This document shows, piece by piece, positions 23,683-32,076 of a stretch of DNA of 64,000 nt. Within the stretch, counting starts at the first letter, position 1, and each line of letters starts with the position of its first letter. The stretch is taken from the NCBI RefSeq assembly GCF_016722785.1, contig NZ_JAEQNE010000001.1:1116001-1180000 (forward strand), read 5' to 3'. Source of the stretch: Ramlibacter monticola. GTDB lineage: Bacteria; Pseudomonadota; Gammaproteobacteria; Burkholderiales; Burkholderiaceae_C. The position numbers and the translations under genes are program-made. The notes beneath the pieces are model-generated. The model did no database searches. It saw only the letters and a program-made list of their open reading frames with translations, and was not told the DNA's origin.

Positions 23683-24600
23683 ATGGAACTGACCCCCGCC
23701 ATCACCCTGCACCTGGGCGCCGCCCTGGGCGCCGTCGCCACCGGACCGGTCGCGCTGTGGGCCCGGCTCGGCGCCCGCCAGCGCCCGCGCCTGCACCGCG
23801 CCTTCGGCTACGCCTGGGTGACGCTGATGCTGGTCACCGCGACCAGCGCCCTCTTCATCCGCGACCGCCAGATGCCCAACATCGCCGGCTTCACGCCGAT
23901 CCACCTGCTGGTGCCGCTGACGATCTTCTCGCTGGTCCAGGCCTTCCGCTTCCTGGCGCGCGGCAACATCGCCGCCCATGCGCGCACGATGCGCCTGCTG
24001 TACCTCGGCGCCTGCGTCGTGGCCGGCCTGTTCACGCTGCTGCCGCAGCGCTACCTGGGCCGGCTGCTCTGGGGCAGGCTGGCGCCGCTGGCGCCCATCG
24101 CGCAGAACACGCCGCCGTGGGTGTGGGGCCTGCTCGCCGGGCTGGTGGTGCTCGGCTGGATGCAGTCGCGCGACCGCACCGCGAGCCTGGGCGCCGTCAC
24201 GGGCCCGCCCGTCGGCATGGCGCTGTTCGGCCTGTGGGGCAGCGTCTCCGCCTTCGGCCGCTCGCCCCTGATCGCCGAAGCCCTCGTCCTGTGGCTGATC
24301 GCGTTCGGCGTCGCCACGGCGATCCTGGCGCGGCGCCCGGCCGCGGCCTGGTACGACCGCGGCACGCGCACCTTCGACCTGGCCGGCAGCTGGGCGCCGC
24401 TGGCGCTGTTCCTGGCCGTGTTCCTCACCCGCTACGCCGTGTCCGTGCAGCTCGCGCTGCACCCGCTGCTGGCGGAGGAGCGCGCCTTCGCCCTGCCGGC
24501 GGCGGCGCTCTACGGCGCCTTCAGCGGCGTCTTCGCCGGACGCGCCGCGCGGCTGTGGCGGCTGGCGCTGCGCCCGCAACCGTCCCTGGCCGCCGCCTGA
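23683..24600 (+). CDS. membrane protein, DUF2306-like plus DUF6622-like fusion
   Basis: A 305-aa polytopic membrane protein. Residues 1-135 resemble DUF2306 (LHLGAALGAVATGPVAL, LHRAFGYAWVTLMLVTA, FTPIHLLVPLTI, with conserved His). Residues 140-300 resemble a second family (DUF6622-like: TPPWVWGLLAGLVVLGW). Each is normally a separate protein, so this looks like a fusion of two membrane units with about eight helices. It precedes a secreted hydrolase gene by 13 bp. Function unknown; haem- or redox-linked membrane roles have been guessed for DUF2306 but not shown. Confidence 0.65.
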   Translation: MELTPAITLHLGAALGAVATGPVALWARLGARQRPRLHRAFGYAWVTLMLVTATSALFIRDRQMPNIAGFTPIHLLVPLTIFSLVQAFRFLARGNIAAHARTMRLLYLGACVVAGLFTLLPQRYLGRLLWGRLAPLAPIAQNTPPWVWGLLAGLVVLGWMQSRDRTASLGAVTGPPVGMALFGLWGSVSAFGRSPLIAEALVLWLIAFGVATAILARRPAAAWYDRGTRTFDLAGSWAPLALFLAVFLTRYAVSVQLALHPLLAEERAFALPAAALYGAFSGVFAGRAARLWRLALRPQPSLAAA

Positions 24601-24613
24601 GCAGGAGAACCCC

Positions 24614-25648
24614 ATGCGCAACGCCCGCCTCCTCGCCAGCCTCGCCCTCGCTGCCTGCAGCCTCGCCGCCCAGGCCGGCATGGGCCTCGCCACGCTGCCC
24701 GGCGTGGACGGCGACGGCCCGGTGACCGTCTTCCATCCCACGGCACAGACCGAGCGGCCGGTGCAGCGCGGCCCCTTCACGCTGTCGCTGGCGGAGCAGG
24801 CCCCGCCGATCCGCGGCAACGGGCGGCTGGTGGTCGTGTCGCACGGCTCGGGGGGCAATCCCTGGGTCCATGCGGACCTGGCGCGGGTCCTGGTCGACGC
24901 CGGCTTCGTGGTCGCGGTGCCGCGGCACCACGGCGACCACTCGCTGGACCACAGCGATCCGGGCCCCGATAGCTGGAAGCTGCGGCCAGGCGAAGTCTCA
25001 CGCGCCATCGATGCGGTCGCCAGGACGCCGGCGCTCGCCGCGCTGCTGGCGCTGGACCGCGTGGGCGTGTACGGCATGTCCGCCGGCGGCCACACGGCGC
25101 TTGCGATGGCGGGCGGCCGCTGGTCTCCCGCGCAGTTCGTGCGCCATTGCGAAGCGCACATCGGCGACGACTTCGCGGCCTGCGTCGGCGAGTACGCGGC
25201 CCTGAACGGCAATGCCTTCGACGGCCTGAAGAAGAAGGCCGCCCTGCTGGTGCTGCGGCACCGCTTCGCCGACGCGCCCTGGTACACGCACGAGGACCCG
25301 CGCGTGCAGGCCGTGGTGGCCGGCGTGCCGATGGCGGCCGACTTCGATGCGTCCTCGCTCGCGCAACCGCGCGTGCCGCTGGCGCTCGTCACCGCCGGGC
25401 GCGACAAGTGGCTGGTGCCGCGCTTCCATTCCGCGACCATCCTGGCGGCCTGCGCGCCGCGCTGCACGCTGCTGGCGGACCTGCCCGACGGCGGCCACGG
25501 CGCACTGCTTTCCCCGGCGCCGCCGGTCGAACGCCTCAACGCGATCGCGGCCGACCTGCTCGCCGATCCGCCGGGCTTCGATCGCGCCGTCCTTCCCGCG
25601 GTGGATCGCAGCATCGCCGCCTTCTTCCTCCAACACCTGCTCCCCTAA
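24614..25648 (+). CDS. secreted alpha/beta hydrolase (dienelactone-hydrolase-like)
   Basis: A 344-aa protein with a Sec signal peptide (MRNARLLASLALAACSLAAQAG). The fold includes VVVSHGSGGNPWVH (oxyanion region), the nucleophile elbow GMSAGGH (Ser about 157), a possible acid in VTAGRDKW and a His in DGGHGALL. Family members act on esters or lactones in the periplasm; substrate unknown. The stop codon is one base before the next start. Confidence 0.75.
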   Translation: MRNARLLASLALAACSLAAQAGMGLATLPGVDGDGPVTVFHPTAQTERPVQRGPFTLSLAEQAPPIRGNGRLVVVSHGSGGNPWVHADLARVLVDAGFVVAVPRHHGDHSLDHSDPGPDSWKLRPGEVSRAIDAVARTPALAALLALDRVGVYGMSAGGHTALAMAGGRWSPAQFVRHCEAHIGDDFAACVGEYAALNGNAFDGLKKKAALLVLRHRFADAPWYTHEDPRVQAVVAGVPMAADFDASSLAQPRVPLALVTAGRDKWLVPRFHSATILAACAPRCTLLADLPDGGHGALLSPAPPVERLNAIAADLLADPPGFDRAVLPAVDRSIAAFFLQHLLP

Positions 25649-25649
25649 A

Positions 25650-25964
25650 ATGAACGCGACCATGGCTCCCCTGCCCCCGGACCAACTCGAGCGCCTCGCC
25701 CACAAGCGCGCGGCGGCCAAGCTGGGGTGGTACGTGCACGCGCTGGTGTACGTCGTCGTGAACCTGTTCCTCTTCGCCCTGTCCAGCCATGGATTCGGCA
25801 GCCGCCCCTGGTCGGTGTTCCCGCTGCTTGGCTGGGGCCTCGGACTGGCATTGCACGGCGCGGCGGTGTTCCTCCTCGGCGAGGGCAGCGCCTTGCGCGA
25901 TCGCCTGCTGGAACGCGAGCGCGAGCGGCTGCGCCGCGAGCACGAACGCCTGCCGCGGCCATGA
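25650..25964 (+). CDS. 2TM-domain protein of a LytS/LytTR operon
   Basis: A 104-aa protein with two transmembrane helices (about 28-46 and 58-76, WYVHALVYVVVNLFLFAL and a second span) and a basic coiled-coil tail (ALRDRLLERERERLRREHERL). This is the '2TM domain' found fused to or beside LytS-type kinases. It overlaps the kinase gene by 4 bp. A likely role is membrane sensing or modulation of the kinase. Confidence 0.75.
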   Translation: MNATMAPLPPDQLERLAHKRAAAKLGWYVHALVYVVVNLFLFALSSHGFGSRPWSVFPLLGWGLGLALHGAAVFLLGEGSALRDRLLERERERLRREHERLPRP

Positions 25965-27001
25965 ACATCGACTGGCTCGCCAAGCTGCGCAACCTGTTGC
26001 AGACGACCGCGTTCTGCATCGCGGTGGCCACGCTGCAGTACGCGTTCACGCCGGATCGGCCCTATGCGCCGCCCGTGGTGTATTCGCTGCTGATCGGCAT
26101 CACCATCTGGGCGATCGTGGACATCGGGCGCGTGTTCATTCCCTCGGCGCGCGAAACGGGGTGGCCCAGCGGCGGGACCGGTTTCCTCCTGGTCGCCGTG
26201 GCGATCGCGGCCGGCTGGCTCGTCGGCGGCAGGCTCGGCGACCTGGCCTGCCGGGCCTTCGACCTGTACGGGCCGCACGGCCGCGTGCACAGCGCGGCGG
26301 ACTTGCGCTCCGACGTCCTGATCACCTTCATCGCGGGCTCGGTGGGCAGCTACTGGTTCTATGCCCGCAACAAGAGCGAGTACCTGGCCCGCAGGATGCG
26401 CGAGGCCGAACGCCATGCCAGCGAGGCACGGCTGAAGCTGCTGGAGACGCAGCTCGAGCCGCACATGATGTTCAACACGCTGGCCAACCTGCGGGCGCTG
26501 ATCGGCGTCGACCCGGCGCGGGCGCAGGAGATGCTGGACCACATGATCGCCTACCTCCGCGCCACGCTGGACGCCTCGCGCGCCACCTCGCACCCGCTGC
26601 GCACCGAGTTCGACCGCGTGCAGGACTACCTCGCGCTGATGGCGATCCGCATGGGACCGCGGCTGGCCTACACGCTGGACCTGCCCGAGGAGCTGGCGCA
26701 GGTGCCGGTGCCCGCGCTGCTGCTGCAGCCGCTGGTGGAGAACAGCATCAAGCACGGGCTGGAACCCAAGGTGGAGGGCGGCCGCATCGACGTGCGCGCC
26801 CGCCGCGAAGGCGAGCTCGTCGTGATCGAGGTGCGGGACAGCGGCGTCGGAACCAACGGCTACGACAGCGGCGGCAAGGGCTTCGGCCTGGTCCAGATCC
26901 GCGAGCGGCTGGCCTCGCTGCACGGCGCGCGGGCCTCGCTCGATTTCGCCACCGACGCGGGCGGCGCGCAGGCGCGCATCGCGCTGCCGCTGGCCGCATG
27001 A
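25961..27001 (+). CDS. LytS/YehU-type sensor histidine kinase
   Basis: A 346-aa kinase. Residues 10-140 hold about four membrane helices. Residues 155-235 are the His_kinase domain with phosphoacceptor His168 in LEPHMMFNTLANL. Residues 245-346 are HATPase_c with N-box LVENSIKHGLEPK, the DSGVG motif and GFGLVQIRERL. It lacks a periplasmic domain. ATGA overlaps with both neighbours show a three-gene operon with the LytTR regulator as cognate partner. Confidence 0.92.
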   Translation: MNIDWLAKLRNLLQTTAFCIAVATLQYAFTPDRPYAPPVVYSLLIGITIWAIVDIGRVFIPSARETGWPSGGTGFLLVAVAIAAGWLVGGRLGDLACRAFDLYGPHGRVHSAADLRSDVLITFIAGSVGSYWFYARNKSEYLARRMREAERHASEARLKLLETQLEPHMMFNTLANLRALIGVDPARAQEMLDHMIAYLRATLDASRATSHPLRTEFDRVQDYLALMAIRMGPRLAYTLDLPEELAQVPVPALLLQPLVENSIKHGLEPKVEGGRIDVRARREGELVVIEVRDSGVGTNGYDSGGKGFGLVQIRERLASLHGARASLDFATDAGGAQARIALPLAA

Positions 27002-27795
27002 AGGCCACCGCCGTCATCGCCGAGGACGAGCCGCTGCTGGCCCAGGCATTGCGCCTGGAGCTCGCCGCCGCCTGGCCCGAGCTCGAGGTGCTGGAAATGG
27101 TGGGCGATGGCGCCTCGGCCGTGCGCAGCGCGTTGCAGCACCGCCCCGACGTGCTGTTCTTCGACATCCGCATGCCGGGCCAGGGCGGCCTCGAAGCCGC
27201 CGCCGAACTGGCCGACGCCTGGCCGCAGGACGCGCCCTTTCCCGCGCTCGTGTTCGTGACGGCCTATGACCAGTACGCGCTGCAGGCGTTCGATGCCCAG
27301 GCCGTCGACTACGTGCTGAAGCCGGTGCAGCCCGCGCGCCTGCGCAGGACCGTCGACAAGCTGCGCCACGCGCTGGCTCAGCGGCAGCCGCAGGGCGGCG
27401 CGCTGGAAGCCACGCTGGGGCAATTGCGCCACCTGCTGCAGGCGAGCGCCGCGCCGGCTGCGCCGCAGCCGCTGCTGAAGGTGATCCAGGCCAGCGTGGG
27501 CGCCAGCATCCGCCTCGTGCCGGTGGAGCAGGTCGTCTACTTCGAAGCCGCCGACAAGTACGTGCGCGTCGTCACGGAAGACGGCGAGGTGCTGGTGCGC
27601 ACGCCCCTGAAGGAGCTGCTGCCGCAGCTGGACGCGCAGCTGTTCTGGCAGGTGCATCGCGGCACCGTCGTGCGCGCAACGGCCATCGAGAGCGTGCATC
27701 GCGACGAGGCCGGCAAGCTGCACCTGGCCCTGCGCGCCCGCAAGGAACGGCTCCCCGTGAGCCGTGTGTACGCGCACTTGTTCAAGGCCATGTAG
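26998..27795 (+). CDS. LytTR-family response regulator
   Basis: A 265-aa regulator. The receiver domain (1-115) has acidic AEDEP, phosphoacceptor Asp56 (FFDIRMPG), Thr in FVTAYD and Lys in DYVLKPV. A linker follows, then a LytTR DNA-binding domain (about 160-265: VEQVVYFEAADKYVRVV, TPLKELLPQL, WQVHRGTVV, LPVSRVYAHLF). Cognate to the LytS-type kinase encoded just upstream. Targets are unknown; LytTR proteins bind direct repeats upstream of membrane or extracellular genes. Confidence 0.93.
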   Translation: MKATAVIAEDEPLLAQALRLELAAAWPELEVLEMVGDGASAVRSALQHRPDVLFFDIRMPGQGGLEAAAELADAWPQDAPFPALVFVTAYDQYALQAFDAQAVDYVLKPVQPARLRRTVDKLRHALAQRQPQGGALEATLGQLRHLLQASAAPAAPQPLLKVIQASVGASIRLVPVEQVVYFEAADKYVRVVTEDGEVLVRTPLKELLPQLDAQLFWQVHRGTVVRATAIESVHRDEAGKLHLALRARKERLPVSRVYAHLFKAM

Positions 27796-28055
27796 GGCGC
27801 GCCGACCCGCGCGTTGCTCGTCCGGAAATGGACGCTCCGGGAGCTGGCGGAATCGTCTGGCAGAGGCTGTGGGCGACGTCCTACAGGGTATGACGCGGGC
27901 GGCGCTTCTACTACCAGACATCGAATTGCACGAAAGGCGCTTGCAGACCCACAAAGCGAATTGCGACTTTCGTCCCGGTCACCCCGACTCCTCTGAGTCC
28001 CCTCCTCCTCCGGGGTGAGCTGGTCCGGCCCTCCGTCCCGCGACTGGCATTGTTA
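27796..28055 (+). other. non-coding stretch before a strong terminator; possible sRNA or long 3' UTR
   Basis: About 260 bases follow the LytTR stop without a convincing gene. Short hairpins are present (GACTC-CTCT-GAGTC near 27988-28001, enclosed by ACCCC/GGGGT). The stretch ends at the terminator at 28056. No tRNA, 6S, SRP or tmRNA features are recognisable. Confidence 0.35.
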
Positions 28056-28086
28056 CCCCCAGGCCCTGCCTGGGGGTTCTTTTTTT
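28056..28086 (+). terminator. strong Rho-independent terminator
   Basis: CCCCCAGGC pairs perfectly with GCCTGGGGG around a 3-base loop and is followed by TTCTTTTTTT. It terminates the LytS/LytTR operon or a separate small RNA upstream. Confidence 0.9.
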
Positions 28087-28210
28087 CGTACCTGCATTTC
28101 GCTGCGGACTACGGCTCGGTCGAAGGAGTCCGACGCTTACCGCCGGGCACAACCGGCATGTAAAGCTTCACACGGCCCTTACGCTGTGACTCACTCAGAG
28201 GAACAACGTA

Positions 28211-28456
28211 ATGAAAGACGGAAAACCCAGCAACGTCGGCGACCCGGAAGGCCGGCGCTCGCCGGGCGGTCGACGGGCAAGCGCACCGGCGAACCAGAAG
28301 GGCTTCGTGGAGCGGGCGACCGCAAGGGGACACAGCGGGCACGGCGCCGAGAGCGTGCGGCCCCACCTGCGCGACCAGCTCCGGCTGAAGGCCCTGTTGC
28401 CGACGCCCTTCCCGACGCCGGACGACCAGCCTTCGAAAGACGAGCACCACCGGTAG
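28211..28456 (+). CDS. small basic protein (81 aa), unknown
   Basis: ATG at 28211 with GAGG about eight bases upstream. Product MKDGKPSNVGDPEGRRSPGG... is basic, Gly/Arg/Pro-rich, hydrophilic and probably disordered (CsbD- or stress-peptide-like in composition only). No domain recognised. Antisense open frames over this interval are longer but lack a ribosome site and domain content. Confidence 0.4.
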   Translation: MKDGKPSNVGDPEGRRSPGGRRASAPANQKGFVERATARGHSGHGAESVRPHLRDQLRLKALLPTPFPTPDDQPSKDEHHR

Positions 28457-28521
28457 CACGGCAAGACGAATCGCATCACGCGGGACGGCGCAGCGACCAC
28501 CCATCGAGCAAGGGGCCCAGG

Positions 28522-28554
28522 AAAAAAGAAGGCCCCGGCCGGTGGGCCGGGGCC
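28522..28554 (-). terminator. Rho-independent terminator of the His-rich protein gene
   Basis: On the minus strand GGCCCCGGCC pairs perfectly with GGCCGGGGCC around a 4-base loop, followed by TTCTTTTTTCC. It lies 52 bp downstream of the 28607-28921 gene. Confidence 0.88.
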
Positions 28555-28606
28555 AATACGCTTGGAGATCCTGGGTCGTTACGAGGCGACGACCCCCCGC
28601 CGGAAC

Positions 28607-28921
28607 TCAGTCGTGATGGTGGTGGTGGTGCTTGTGGTGCCCCTTGTGCCTGCCAGGAACGACGTAGACGGGTTCGGGCTCCATCAAGACCACGGGCCGC
28701 GACACGACCACGGGGCGAGGGGCCACATACACGGGCTGCGGTGCGATCAGGACGGGCGCCGGTGCGATCACCGCGGGCCGTACGTTGCCGACGCCGACCG
28801 AAACGCCAGGGGCAGCGTCGATGCCGACCGACCAGAAGACGTTGTCGCGGGCCTGGGCCGCACTTGCGGCGAGGGCCACCAGGGCGACGGCGGCGAGAGG
28901 ACGGAAGAGTTTCCTTTGCAT
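28607..28921 (-). CDS. exported PXPV-type protein with natural His-rich C-terminus
   Basis: A 104-aa protein with a signal peptide (MQRKLFRPLAAVALVALAASAAQA). The mature region is made of Pro-Val repeats of the PXPV type common in Burkholderiales exported proteins (YVAPRPVVVSRPVVLMEPEPVYV). It ends GRHKGHHKHHHHHHD, a six-His run that could bind Ni, Zn or Cu in the periplasm. Function unknown. Transcribed divergently from glnS with a good terminator downstream. Confidence 0.75.
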   Translation of the reverse strand: MQRKLFRPLAAVALVALAASAAQARDNVFWSVGIDAAPGVSVGVGNVRPAVIAPAPVLIAPQPVYVAPRPVVVSRPVVLMEPEPVYVVPGRHKGHHKHHHHHHD

Positions 28922-29103
28922 GAGGTTCCTGCTTTGCGCGGGACAACAACCCCGCTCACTGATTTAACGTCGCGTTCACGAGCGCTACCTACGGCCTGAA
29001 CGTCAAATGCGTTGCCGGGCGTAACTCGACAGTCCGTTCGTCCGGCCAAAGCGGCACTTCGTCACTCGGCGTTGTTTATTCCCCTCTTTGCCTCGCTTCG
29101 GCA

Positions 29104-29126
29104 GGGTCCCGGGGGCGCCGGGACCC
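29104..29126 (+). other. perfect 9-bp hairpin in the glnS leader
   Basis: GGGTCCCGG pairs with CCGGGACCC around a 5-base loop, 21 bp before the glnS ATG. There is no U-tract, so it could be a structured leader element or a weak upstream terminator. It does not resemble a T-box. Confidence 0.5.
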
Positions 29127-29147
29127 CCATGCGAAAATCGGGTGGAT

Positions 29148-30935
29148 ATGGCTCTCCCGACCGACAAAGAACCCGCCGTGCGCCCGAGCAACTTCCTGCG
29201 CCAGGTCATCGAACGCGACCTGGAGCAAGGGACGTATGCCGGCCGGCACTGGGGCGGCACGCCCGGCGATGCGGCGCATCACCGGGAAGGTGCGGCCGAC
29301 CCCGCGAAGATCCGCACCCGCTTCCCCCCCGAGCCCAACGGCTACCTGCACGTGGGCCATGCCAAGAGCATCTGCCTGAACTTCGGGCTTGCGCTGGACT
29401 ACGGCGGCATCTGCCACCTGCGCTTCGACGACACCAACCCCGAGAAGGAAGAGATCGAGTACGTCGAGAGCATCAAGGATGCGGTGCAGTGGCTCGGCTA
29501 CACGTGGGACGCCGCCGGCACCCGGCACCTGTACCAGGCCAGCGACTACTTCGACTTCATGTACCGCGCGGCCGAGTACCTGATCGAGGCCGGCGACGCG
29601 TACGTGGACGAGCAGACCCCCGAGCAGATGCGCGTGAACCGCGGCGACTTCGGCCGCCCGGGAGTGGACAGCCCCTACCGCAGCCGCTCGATCGAGGAGA
29701 ACCTGCAGCGCTTCCGCGAGATGCGCGAGGGCAAGCTGCCCGACGGCGCCGCGGTGCTGCGCGCGAAGATCGACATGGCCAGCCCCAACATCAACATGCG
29801 GGACCCGGCCATCTACCGCATCAAGCACGCGGAGCACCACAACACCGGCAATGCCTGGTGCATCTACCCGATGTACACTTTCGCGCACCCGATCGAGGAC
29901 GCGCTGGAGAACATCACCCACAGCATCTGCACGCTGGAGTTCGAGGACCAGCGGCCCTTCTACGACTGGCTCGTCGACCACCTCGCCGCCGGCGGGCTGG
30001 TCAACACCCCGCCGCCGCGCCAGTACGAATTCGCGCGGCTGAACCTGACCTACGTGGTCACCAGCAAGCGCAAGCTGAAGCAGCTGGTGGACCAGCGCGT
30101 CGTCACCGGCTGGGACGATCCGCGCATGCCCACCATCGTGGGGCTGCGCCGGCGCGGCTACACGCCCGAGTCGCTGCAGCTCTTCGCCGAGCGCATCGGC
30201 GTGAGCAAGGCCGATTCCTGGATCGACTACTCGACGCTCGAGATCGCCCTGCGCGACGACCTCGACCCCAAGGCCGCCCGCGCGATGGCGGTGCTGGACC
30301 CGGTGAAGATGGTCATCGCGAACTGGGACGAAATCATGGGCGCCGGTCACCTGGAGCCCTGCTCCGCGCCCGTGCATCCGCACGACGCGGACCGCGGCCG
30401 CCGCGAGTTCATGTTCGGGCGCGAGTTGTGGATCGAGCGCAGCGACTACGAGGACACGCCGCCCAAGGGCTTCTTCCGCCTGTTCCCGGGCAACAAGGTG
30501 CGGATGAAGTACGGGTACGTCGTCGAGTGCGTCGGCGCTTCCCGTGATGCCGCCGGCGCGATCACCGAAGTGCAGGCAAAGCTGGTCCCCGACACCAAGA
30601 GCGGCACGCCCGGCGCCGACGCGGTGAAGGTGAAGGGCAACATCACCTGGGTCGGCGTGGCCGACGGCGTGAAGGCCGAAGTGCGTCTCTACGACCGCTT
30701 GTTCTCGGTGCCGCAGCCGGGTGCCGGGGAGAAGGACTTCCTCGAGGAGCTCAATCCGGATTCGCTCAAGGTGGTGACGACGTACGTGGAGCCCTCACTG
30801 GGTCGTGCGAAGCCGGACCAGAAGTTCCAGTTCGAGCGCCATGGCTACTTCGTGGCGGACCGCAAGGACCACGCGGCGGGGGAACGGCCGGTGTTCAACC
30901 GCGTGACCGGGTTGAAGGATTCGTTCGGCAAGTAA
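29148..30935 (+). CDS. glnS: glutaminyl-tRNA synthetase
   Basis: A 595-aa class I aminoacyl-tRNA synthetase that charges tRNA-Gln. The HIGH motif is FPPEPNGYLHVGH (59-71). The KMSKS-like motif is TSKRKLKQL (about 303-311) followed by GWDDPRMPT. The C-terminal anticodon-binding barrels end VTGLKDSFGK. Compared with E. coli GlnRS there are about 20 extra residues between the N-terminal NFLRQVIERDL and the HIGH region. The ATG at 29148 was chosen because upstream in-frame sequence includes the leader hairpin. Confidence 0.97.
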   Translation: MALPTDKEPAVRPSNFLRQVIERDLEQGTYAGRHWGGTPGDAAHHREGAADPAKIRTRFPPEPNGYLHVGHAKSICLNFGLALDYGGICHLRFDDTNPEKEEIEYVESIKDAVQWLGYTWDAAGTRHLYQASDYFDFMYRAAEYLIEAGDAYVDEQTPEQMRVNRGDFGRPGVDSPYRSRSIEENLQRFREMREGKLPDGAAVLRAKIDMASPNINMRDPAIYRIKHAEHHNTGNAWCIYPMYTFAHPIEDALENITHSICTLEFEDQRPFYDWLVDHLAAGGLVNTPPPRQYEFARLNLTYVVTSKRKLKQLVDQRVVTGWDDPRMPTIVGLRRRGYTPESLQLFAERIGVSKADSWIDYSTLEIALRDDLDPKAARAMAVLDPVKMVIANWDEIMGAGHLEPCSAPVHPHDADRGRREFMFGRELWIERSDYEDTPPKGFFRLFPGNKVRMKYGYVVECVGASRDAAGAITEVQAKLVPDTKSGTPGADAVKVKGNITWVGVADGVKAEVRLYDRLFSVPQPGAGEKDFLEELNPDSLKVVTTYVEPSLGRAKPDQKFQFERHGYFVADRKDHAAGERPVFNRVTGLKDSFGK

Positions 30936-30956
30936 GGTCCGGGGGGAAGGCAGGAT

Positions 30957-31388
30957 TCAAGCAGCGATGCGCCCGGACAGCGGGGGACGCCCGCTGTCCG
31001 GTGCACCGCGCGCCGCGGATTCCGCAGGCACCGTACGCGCTCGCCGCGGGAAGCGCAATCCGCTGCCGGCCAGCTGCTCGTATTCGAATCGGCTCATGCC
31101 CTGCTCCACGCACACCGGCACGCAGGCGCTCGGCGCGAAAAAGCTTCGCGCATGGCGCGCCAGCGCCGGCCCGAAGAGGAGCACGACCGGCACGACGAAC
31201 TCGAGGCTTTCGGCGAGCCACCCGAGCAGGATCCCCGGCAGCGCGGGGCCGAACTGGCTGGGGTCGGTGACCAGCGCGCGGGGACGCATCGCGAGCGCGT
31301 GCAGCACGAAGTAGCTGGAAAGTGCGAAGGCCAGCCGCGTGGCGTTCATCCACGTCTCGGCGCGGCCCGGAATGTTCTTGCTGCCCAC
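30957..31388 (-). CDS. small membrane protein (143 aa), unknown
   Basis: GTG start at 31388 with GAGGGG six bases upstream. About two to three hydrophobic helices (RLAFALSSYFVLHALAM, PALPGILLGWLAESLEFVVPVVLLFGPAL) are followed by a polar Arg-rich C-terminus whose coding sequence contains a perfect 12-bp hairpin. It converges with glnS. Unknown function. Confidence 0.6.
   Translation of the reverse strand: MGSKNIPGRAETWMNATRLAFALSSYFVLHALAMRPRALVTDPSQFGPALPGILLGWLAESLEFVVPVVLLFGPALARHARSFFAPSACVPVCVEQGMSRFEYEQLAGSGLRFPRRARTVPAESAARGAPDSGRPPLSGRIAA
30973..31001. terminator. perfect 12-bp hairpin between convergent genes
   Basis: CCGGACAGCGGG pairs with CCCGCTGTCCGG around the loop GGACG. It lies 38 bp past the glnS stop and inside the 3' end of the opposing gene. 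A long U-tract is missing on both strands, so intrinsic termination is possible but not proven. Confidence 0.45.
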
Positions 31389-31601
31389 GATGTCCCCTCG
31401 TTGTTCTTCGGCAGCGACGGACTGCTGTCCTGCCGGTGCCGCAATGAAGCCAGCAAGCGGCCCATCGACCGCTGACGCAGGTCAAACCCCGCGCATCTCG
31501 GCACCAACGTGCTGCCAGCGGCGAAGCCCTTTTTGCGTCGCGTGGCCGCGGGAGCGACAAAGGGGCAAGATGGCGGGCATTCCACCGGAGGAACGACACC
31601 C

Positions 31602-31910
31602 ATGGTCCTGCTCGAATTCGCGATGACGCCCACCGGCGAGGGCGAGAGCCTCTCGCGCCACGTGGCCCGCATCCTCGACATCGTCGACCGCAGCGGCGTG
31701 AGCTACCAGCTCACCGCGATGGGCACGATCCTGGAGGGCGACTTCGACGTCGTGATGGGCGTCGTCACCGACTGCTTCCGCGCACTGCAGGCCGACTGCA
31801 AGCGCATCGGCATGAACCTGAAGATGGACTACCGCGCCGGCACCGACTCGCGCCTTCGCAGCAAGATCGACTCGGTGGAAGGGCACGTCGGCCGCAAGCT
31901 GAGGTCCTGA
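31602..31910 (+). CDS. MTH1187-family thiamine-binding protein
   Basis: A 102-aa protein starting MVLLEFAMTPTGEGESLSRH after a GGAGGA ribosome site. It matches the MTH1187/YkoF-like ferredoxin-fold family (formerly DUF77), with conserved SYQLTAMGTILEGDFD and a C-terminal KMDYRAGTDSRLRSKIDSVE. Members form tetramers that bind thiamine or its pyrimidine moiety. No TPP riboswitch is visible upstream. Confidence 0.85.
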   Translation: MVLLEFAMTPTGEGESLSRHVARILDIVDRSGVSYQLTAMGTILEGDFDVVMGVVTDCFRALQADCKRIGMNLKMDYRAGTDSRLRSKIDSVEGHVGRKLRS

Positions 31911-32076
31911 AGACCGCGGCTGCGGCCGGTACCCGGCGCTCGCTCAAAAGGAGCAGGTTTTAGAGGCCGCACTCCACACGGCCCCTTGCGCCTTCGGGAC
32001 GATGCCTCCTGTCTCCCGGGAATGTTCCACCCCGGCGCATTCCCGGCGAGCGCCAGACCCAGACGAGGAAGCCGCC

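Noticed and set aside
24998-26923. 641-codon minus-strand frame over the hydrolase, 2TM and LytS genes
   Set aside because: Antisense shadow spanning three well-supported genes; no domain content.
28109-28504. Minus-strand open frames opposite the small basic protein
   Set aside because: No ribosome site or recognisable domain, and they run into the minus-strand side of another gene's terminator region. The plus-strand frame has a proper ribosome site.
31389-31601. Possible TPP riboswitch upstream of the thiamine-binding protein gene
   Set aside because: The conserved CUGAGA and ACCUGAUC-type THI-box elements are not present.
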